From JAXHTY01 sp034189225 (GTDB lineage: Bacteria; Desulfobacterota; Desulfobacteria; Desulfobacterales; Desulfosudaceae): a stretch of DNA of 24,486 bases. The stretch covers positions 1 through 24,486 of the forward strand of contig JAXHVL010000022.1 in NCBI GenBank assembly GCA_034189225.1, read 5' to 3'. Below the pieces are notes generated by a model that was given only the letters and a program-made list of their open reading frames with translations, was not told where the DNA came from and did no database searches. The position numbers were made by a program, and so were the translations under genes. How positions within the stretch are numbered: the first letter of the stretch is position 1; every line of letters starts with the position of its first letter. Below, in pieces: positions 19,866-24,486 of this stretch.

Positions 19866-21746
19866 TCAGGTCAGCATGTTGCGCGCGGCCGCGGCAATGG
19901 CGTCTGCGTCGATGTGATATCTCGCCCGCAGGGTGGGCTGGGCCCCGTGTTCCACAAAGGTGTCGCTGATGCCCAGCCGGGTGATGGCGTACCCATTGAT
20001 ACCGGCATCGGCCAGGCATTCCAGCACGGCGCTGGAAAACCCGCCGGCCAGCATGTTGTCTTCAACTGTGATCACGCGGGATGCTTTCTGAACGAGCTCG
20101 CAGATCAGTTCCGCGTCCAGGGGCTTGACGAACCGGGCATTGACAATGGTGGCGGAAATCCCAACCTTTGCCAGCATGTCACCGGCGCAGACGGCCTCGC
20201 AGACGGTTCTGCCCAGGGCGAGAATCAGGACATCGCCGCCGGTTGACAGCACTTTTGCCCTGCCGATGGGCAGGGGGGTGATGGACGGTTCAATCTCGAC
20301 ACCGAGGGCACATCCCCTGGGATACCGGACCGCGGCCGGGCCGTCGTGATAGATGGCGGTCATGAGCATGCGGCGCAGCTCGTTTTCGTCGGCCGGGGCC
20401 ATCACGACCATGTTGGGCATGCTGCGCAGGTAGGAGAGGTCGAACAGCCCGTGATGGGTGGGGCCGTCTTCGCCAACAATGCCGGCCCGGTCAAGGGCGA
20501 GGGTCACCGGCAGGTTTTCCAGGCACACGTCATGGAGGATCTGGTCATAGCTTCGCTGAAGAAAGGTGGAATAGATGGCCACCACCGGCCGGAGCCCTTC
20601 GGCGGCCATGCCCGCGGCAAATGTCACACCGTGCTGCTCGGCAATGCCCACGTCGTAAAACCGGTCGGGAAATTGCTTGCAGAATCCGGCCAGACCGGTG
20701 CCTTCGGGCATGGCCGCGGTAACGGCCACGATGGTGTCGTCGGCTTCGGCCAGTTCCACCATGGCATCGCCGAAGATGCTGGTGTAGGAAGGTGGCCTGT
20801 CCGGATCGGCGGTGATTTTGTTGCCGGTCTCGATTTCAAAGGCGCCGATGCCGTGAAAGTAGACCGGGTTTTTTTCCGCGGGCGCGTATCCCCTGCCTTT
20901 AACGGTGTTGACGTGAAGCAGCACCGGCTCCTCGATCTCCCGCAGGTTTTCAAGGATATTGATGAGCTGCTTGATCTTGTGGCCGTTAATGGGGCCGAAA
21001 TATTCGAAATTGAACGCCTCGAACAGCATGCCGGGCGTGACAAAGGTCTTGAAGGATTCCTCGGACCGCTTGGCAAACTGGTATATGTCGTCGCCCACCT
21101 TGGGCAGGGAGCGCAGCAGCTCACCCAGTTCCTTGCGCCAGTCCTGAAGATAGGTGGCCGACAGGGTGCGGCTGAGAAACGAGGACAGGGCGCCCACGTT
21201 CTGGGCGATGGACATCTCGTTGTCATTGAGGATAACGATGAGGTTCTTGTCCTTGTGCCGGTCCCCGGCCTGGTTCAGTCCCTCGTAGGCGATGCCGGAG
21301 GTAAGGGATCCGTCGCCGATAACGGCGATGACCTTGGAATGGTCGTCCCGGTGCTGGTTGGCGCAGAGAAGCCCCAGGCCCGCGGAAATGGAGGTGCCGC
21401 TGTGGCCGGTGGAAAACGCATCATACGGGCTTTCGCTGCGCTTGGTAAAGCCGGACAGCCCTCCGTGCTGGCGGATGGTGGGAAAATGCTCCCGCCGACC
21501 GGTAATGATTTTATGGGCATAGGCCTGGTGGCCAACGTCCCATATGATTTTGTCGTTGGGAATGTCAAACACGTAATGAATGGCGATGGCCAGCTCCACT
21601 GTGCCGAGGCTGGGGGCCAGGTGCCCTCCGTTTGCCGAAACCACGCTTACGATGAGCTGTCGCATCTCCGCCGCCAGCTTGGTGAGCTCGGCAATGGACA
21701 GGGACTTAATGTCCGCCGGTGAGTTGATGGTATCCAGTATTGTCAA
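19866..21746 (-). CDS. dxs: 1-deoxy-D-xylulose-5-phosphate synthase
   Basis: A full-length 626-residue thiamine diphosphate enzyme that condenses pyruvate and glyceraldehyde 3-phosphate to DXP, the first step of the methylerythritol phosphate isoprenoid pathway. Visible features are H42 (GGHLAPSLG), the thiamine-binding motif GDGSLTSG (144-151) closing with N174 (LNDNEMSIAQNVG), the catalytic E370 (VGIAEQHGVTFAAGMA) and the DRAGIVGEDGPTHHG loop, followed by the transketolase C-terminal domain. The ATG at 21746 matches the family start. It follows ispA by 12 bases and precedes tlyA by 7. The operon thus pairs the pathway's entry enzyme with a prenyl diphosphate synthase. Confidence 0.96.
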   Translation of the reverse strand: MTILDTINSPADIKSLSIAELTKLAAEMRQLIVSVVSANGGHLAPSLGTVELAIAIHYVFDIPNDKIIWDVGHQAYAHKIITGRREHFPTIRQHGGLSGFTKRSESPYDAFSTGHSGTSISAGLGLLCANQHRDDHSKVIAVIGDGSLTSGIAYEGLNQAGDRHKDKNLIVILNDNEMSIAQNVGALSSFLSRTLSATYLQDWRKELGELLRSLPKVGDDIYQFAKRSEESFKTFVTPGMLFEAFNFEYFGPINGHKIKQLINILENLREIEEPVLLHVNTVKGRGYAPAEKNPVYFHGIGAFEIETGNKITADPDRPPSYTSIFGDAMVELAEADDTIVAVTAAMPEGTGLAGFCKQFPDRFYDVGIAEQHGVTFAAGMAAEGLRPVVAIYSTFLQRSYDQILHDVCLENLPVTLALDRAGIVGEDGPTHHGLFDLSYLRSMPNMVVMAPADENELRRMLMTAIYHDGPAAVRYPRGCALGVEIEPSITPLPIGRAKVLSTGGDVLILALGRTVCEAVCAGDMLAKVGISATIVNARFVKPLDAELICELVQKASRVITVEDNMLAGGFSSAVLECLADAGINGYAITRLGISDTFVEHGAQPTLRARYHIDADAIAAAARNMLT

Positions 21747-21758
21747 TTTTTTATAGTT

Positions 21759-22646
21759 CTAATAATTTCTGTTAATAATGTAATCGGCCACCGCTCTGAG
21801 TGGAGCTGCCTTTTTATCAAATATTTCAAGCGACTGCAAGCTTTTTGCAACAAGATCCCGGGCCAGGGCGTCGGATTCGTCAAGCCCCAGCAACCCGGGA
21901 TAGGTGGCTTTTTCAAGGTGTTCATCCGTGCCGACGGCCTTGCCCATTAACTCGGAGTTTCCCCTTACATTCAGTATATCGTCTGTGACCTGAAAGGCAA
22001 GCCCGATATTCTCCGCATAGGTTTCAAGGGCCCGGATGTGGGGGGCGGTGCCGCCGCCGGCAATGGCGCCAGTCACCACGGCGGCACGGATCAAGGCCCC
22101 GGTTTTGAGCAGATGCAGATCGCGAAGGGCCTCAAGTGCCAGGGCGTCGCCCTGGGCCTGCATATCCCGCATCTGGCCTTCGATCATGCCGTGATTGCCC
22201 GTGGCTTCAGCGATGATCCGGATGATGCGCAGTTGCTCGCCGGGGTTGGTGGCAACGGTGTTTTCCGCGGCCAGTACCTGAAAGGCCAGGGTATGCAGGG
22301 CATCGCCGGCGAAAATGGCCGTGGCCTCGTCAAAAGCCGCATGGCAGGCGGGCTGGCCCCGGCGGAGGTCGTCGTTGTCGATGGCCGGCAGGTCGTCATG
22401 GATCAATGAATAGGTGTGGATGAACTCGATGGCGCAGGCCGGGGCCATGGCCGATTCAGAAACCCCGCCCACGGCCTCGGCCGCCGCCAGGCAGAGCACG
22501 GGCCTCAATCGCTTGCCGCCGGCCGCCAGGGAGTGGCGCATGGCATCGTGGAGCCGTCCCGGCGGCACCATGTCTGCCAGCAGGCTATGGATGGCCCGGT
22601 TGATGGCGCTCCGCCGCTCGGTGAGATAAGATTCAAGATTGAACAT
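21759..22646 (-). CDS. ispA: Farnesyl/geranyl diphosphate synthase (IspA-type polyprenyl synthetase)
   Basis: A 295-residue trans-prenyl diphosphate synthase that condenses isopentenyl diphosphate with allylic diphosphates, most likely giving farnesyl or geranylgeranyl diphosphate. The first aspartate-rich motif is DDLPAID (D84, D85, D90), with the GGKRLRP substrate-binding motif at 43-49, KTGAL at 181-185 and GQMRDMQ at 157-163. The second motif reads DDILN (222-226), so the usual final aspartate is asparagine; the first two aspartates are kept. Chain length specificity is not certain from sequence. The start ATG at 22646 is 2 bases after the xseB stop. It lies upstream of dxs in the same operon, a standard arrangement. 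Confidence 0.92.
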   Translation of the reverse strand: MFNLESYLTERRSAINRAIHSLLADMVPPGRLHDAMRHSLAAGGKRLRPVLCLAAAEAVGGVSESAMAPACAIEFIHTYSLIHDDLPAIDNDDLRRGQPACHAAFDEATAIFAGDALHTLAFQVLAAENTVATNPGEQLRIIRIIAEATGNHGMIEGQMRDMQAQGDALALEALRDLHLLKTGALIRAAVVTGAIAGGGTAPHIRALETYAENIGLAFQVTDDILNVRGNSELMGKAVGTDEHLEKATYPGLLGLDESDALARDLVAKSLQSLEIFDKKAAPLRAVADYIINRNY

Positions 22647-22648
22647 GG

Positions 22649-22900
22649 TTATTTGTCACCGTCGGCCTCGGCCGCCTCATCCATGAACGGCTGGTTGGTA
22701 TAATTGCCGTCCTTGTCCTTCATCAGCACGGTGATCTTCTTTTCCGCTTCATCCAGTTTTTTGGCGCAGGCCTCAGAAAGCTTGACGCCGGTTTCAAATT
22801 TTTCCAGCGCGGTTTCCAGGGGCAGCTCCCCGGATTCGATTTCTTCCACGATTTTTTCAAGTTCTTTCAAGGATTGCTCAAATGTTTTTTTTGCGGCCAT
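22649..22900 (-). CDS. xseB: Exonuclease VII small subunit
   Basis: An 83-residue protein with the clear XseB core: FEQSLKELEKIVEEIESGELPLETALEKFETGVKLSEACAKKLDEAEKKI, cited here only as the region from residue 7 to 56. It forms a helical hairpin that coats the XseA subunit in the exonuclease VII complex, which degrades single-stranded DNA in both directions into short acid-soluble pieces. The family pattern of LE-IV--LE-GELPLE-AL--FE-G--L is intact. The C-terminal 25 residues are acidic and variable. The gene lies between xseA (36 bases upstream) and ispA (2 bases downstream). Confidence 0.93.
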   Translation of the reverse strand: MAAKKTFEQSLKELEKIVEEIESGELPLETALEKFETGVKLSEACAKKLDEAEKKITVLMKDKDGNYTNQPFMDEAAEADGDK

Positions 22901-22929
22901 TTTCCCATGACTCCATATTGTCGGTGTTC

Positions 22930-22963
22930 GCCGTTTTTACGATTCCTCTGCCGTTTTTACGAT
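22930..22963. repeat. Short tandem repeat at the xseA stop codon
   Basis: The 14-base sequence GCCGTTTTTACGAT occurs at 22930-22943 and again at 22950-22963, a period of 20 bases. On the minus strand the first-read copy encodes ATCGTAAAAACGGC within xseA, and the second copy supplies the TAA stop. Confidence 0.6.
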
Positions 22964-24295
22964 ACCATTGACAGTGCCCCCGGCCACGATGATTTCCAGT
23001 GAATCACCAGCCTTGACATCGGCCGGGCGCCTGACGATTGTTTTATCAGGGACGGTCCGGGTGATGCTGTAGCCCCGCTGCAGGACAGCTTTTGGATTAA
23101 TTGCAGCCAGTCGCTGGTTGGCGGTTGCCAGCCGGAGGGCGTTGTCCTTGATGTAAAGCTGACGGAACTGCTCGATCAGCCGCTGGGTTTTCAGTTGAAG
23201 AATAGACCGGTATCCTTCCGTTATTTTTGCCGGTTTGTTGTCCATCAGCCGGGCGGTCTGCCAGTTGAGTCGCTCTTTGCGGGTTTTCAGGTCCCTGGAA
23301 AAGGCCCGGGAAAGCCGCAGTGACAGGTCGTCCAGCCGCAGCCTGGCATCCCCGATCTTCCGGCGGGGGTCCACCAGCCGCTTGCCCATGTCGGTGAGCC
23401 GGGTGCGGTGGGTGTGGATACGTTTTTTCATACCGCCCATAAGCCGGGTGCGCAGGCCGGCCAGGGTGTAGAGAAGATCGTTTTTCACCGGCACGATCAG
23501 CTCGGCCGCGGCCGAGGGGGTGGGGGCGCGCAGGTCCGCCGTAAAGTCGCAGATGGTAAAATCGGTTTCATGCCCCACGGCCGAGACAACGGGGATTGCC
23601 GAGGCGAATACGGCCCGGGCCACAATTTCCGTGTTAAAGGCAAGCATATCTTCCAGGCTTCCGCCGCCACGGCCAACCACGATCACGTCGGCATCGCCCC
23701 TCTGGTTGGCCAGCTCCAGGGCGGCGGCGATTTCTGCGGCAGCCATCTCCCCCTGGACCGATACGGGGATGATTTCGATGTGAACGCCGGGAAAGCGGCG
23801 GGTGGTGACATTGATAATGTCATGCACCACCGCCCCGGTGGCCGACGAGATGACGGTAATCTTTGACGGCAGAAAGGGAAGGGGCTGTTTGTGCGCTTCG
23901 GCAAAAAGGCCTTCGGCACCGAGCTTTTTCTTGAGTTCCTCGAAAGCCACCAGGAGTTCGCCCACGCCCCTGGGCATCATGTGTTCAAAAATGATTTGAT
24001 AGGCACCCCGGGGGGCGTACACGCTGATGCGGCCAAGACCGGTGATGCGCATGCCGTCTTCCGGCCGGAACTTGAGGCGGCGGTTCTGGTTGGCAAACAT
24101 CACCCCGCTGATCTGGGCGGCGCTGTCTTTCAGGGTAAAGTAAAAATGCCCGGATGCCGGCACCTTGAAGTTGGAGATTTCACCTTCCACCCAGATAATG
24201 GGAAACTGCTTTTCAAGCAGCTGCTTGATGTTTTCCGTGAGCCGGGATACGGTATAGACGTTGCCGGCTGTTATGGCGTTGTCTCGGGTTGTCAT
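22937..24295 (-). CDS. xseA: Exonuclease VII large subunit
   Basis: A 452-residue XseA, the catalytic subunit of exonuclease VII. The N-terminal OB-fold (VYTVSRLTENIKQLLE, FPIIWVEGEISNF, GHFYFTLKD) binds single-stranded DNA. The catalytic domain holds SSATGAVVHDI, DVIVVGRGGGSLEDMLAFN and SAVGHETDFTICDF with LRAPTPSAAAELIVP. A long coiled-coil region (about 280-390) and a GYSITR C-terminal motif complete the family layout. It is the first gene of the minus-strand operon. The ATG at 24295 has no strong ribosome binding site, and a possible TTAAAT-17-TATGAT promoter ends only about 11 bases upstream, so a near-leaderless mRNA or a promoter beyond the window are both open. The stop lies inside a short tandem repeat. 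Confidence 0.95.
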   Translation of the reverse strand: MTTRDNAITAGNVYTVSRLTENIKQLLEKQFPIIWVEGEISNFKVPASGHFYFTLKDSAAQISGVMFANQNRRLKFRPEDGMRITGLGRISVYAPRGAYQIIFEHMMPRGVGELLVAFEELKKKLGAEGLFAEAHKQPLPFLPSKITVISSATGAVVHDIINVTTRRFPGVHIEIIPVSVQGEMAAAEIAAALELANQRGDADVIVVGRGGGSLEDMLAFNTEIVARAVFASAIPVVSAVGHETDFTICDFTADLRAPTPSAAAELIVPVKNDLLYTLAGLRTRLMGGMKKRIHTHRTRLTDMGKRLVDPRRKIGDARLRLDDLSLRLSRAFSRDLKTRKERLNWQTARLMDNKPAKITEGYRSILQLKTQRLIEQFRQLYIKDNALRLATANQRLAAINPKAVLQRGYSITRTVPDKTIVRRPADVKAGDSLEIIVAGGTVNGIVKTAEES

Positions 24296-24335
24296 GGTTT
24301 GTATGTATCATATATCATGGTGGCATTCAATTTAA

Positions 24336-24352
24336 GATGGCTTCGTAAAAAG
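24336..24352. repeat. Third end of the miniature-element type, upstream of xseA
   Basis: GATGGCTTCGTAAAAAG matches the terminal inverted repeat of the elements at 1-147 and 18302-18453 with one change from copy 2. Inward of it (24353 onward) the sequence differs from those copies, so it is either a second element family with shared ends or a hybrid. The other end lies beyond the window or was not recognised. Confidence 0.55.
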
Positions 24353-24464
24353 CTTTCAACCCCGCCGCGGCGTTTTTGCAGGAAGTAACGTATTATGGCG
24401 GGATCGAAAGATTGCTTCGCCACTTCTACCTTTTCGTGATCGTAATCGACTGCCGTTTGATTAA

Positions 24465-24486
24465 CCACGGAATACACGGAAAGGCA
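24465..24486. repeat. CACGGA-type repeat cut by window edge
   Basis: CCACGGAATACACGGAAA, followed by GGCA, is the arm of a repeat of the same style as 19031-19104. Its partner arm would lie outside the window. Confidence 0.5.

Noticed and set aside
24307..24335. TTAAAT-17-TATGAT as the promoter of the xseA operon
   Set aside because: The -35 box matches only three of six bases, and the transcript would have a leader of about five bases. It is mentioned under xseA but not called as a feature.
24292..24477. A 61-codon minus-strand frame upstream of xseA
   Set aside because: It crosses the repeat-type end at 24336-24352 and a CACGGA repeat arm, so its codons come from repeats. It has no recognisable domain or convincing start.

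Overview
The window looks like a chromosomal stretch from an anaerobic Desulfobacterota-type bacterium (Desulfosarcina/Desulfococcus-like). This is inferred from the xseA-xseB-ispA-dxs-tlyA operon, the paired DUF368 and AI-2E transporter genes, a lipoprotein amidase behind mutS, moderately high GC, and intergenic gaps filled with several families of small dispersed repeats. I see no rRNA, tRNA, CRISPR array, phage module or complete insertion sequence.

Layout. Positions 1-147 are a miniature repeat element cut by the window edge. A VapBC-type toxin-antitoxin pair follows (246-879, +) with a consensus promoter. Two membrane protein genes run on the minus strand, an AI-2E/PerM-family transporter and a DUF368 (PopT-type) protein overlapping by ATGA (2985 to 899). 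A TetR-family regulator (3229-3843, +) diverges from them, and a perfect inverted repeat sits inside the transporter's promoter. Two tandem paralogous membrane diguanylate cyclases, overlapping by ATGA, occupy 4183-6362. A dGTPase-like HD hydrolase, a LapA-domain membrane protein, mutS and a lipoprotein N-acetylmuramoyl-L-alanine amidase fill 6608-12993. A 637-base gap with three unrelated hairpin repeats leads to an amylosucrase (13631-15589), a fragment resembling transketolase, a Pif1-like helicase with a C-terminal helix-turn-helix (15969-18227), a second copy of the miniature element (18302-18453, inverted relative to the first), and a small cupin (18495-18815). After a 125-base near-palindrome and a CACGGA-type repeat, the minus-strand operon xseA-xseB-ispA-dxs-tlyA runs from 24295 down to 19094.

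How the genes fit together. The minus-strand operon combines exonuclease VII, isoprenoid precursor and prenyl diphosphate synthesis, and a TlyA rRNA methyltransferase. IspA/Dxs feed undecaprenyl phosphate supply; the DUF368 protein belongs to a family of undecaprenyl-phosphate translocases; the amidase acts on peptidoglycan. mutS, the dGTPase and exonuclease VII concern DNA precursors and repair. The two cyclases make c-di-GMP and both keep the GGEEF active site and the RxxD inhibitory site.

The most distinctive content is the noncoding repeats: a 152-base miniature element with terminal inverted repeats and a direct-repeat flank, an independent end of the same type just upstream of xseA, a 125-base near-palindrome, an 81-base near-palindrome, and a repeat that supplies the stop codon and last residues of TlyA. 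All family names rest on motif recognition by eye; no database search was possible.
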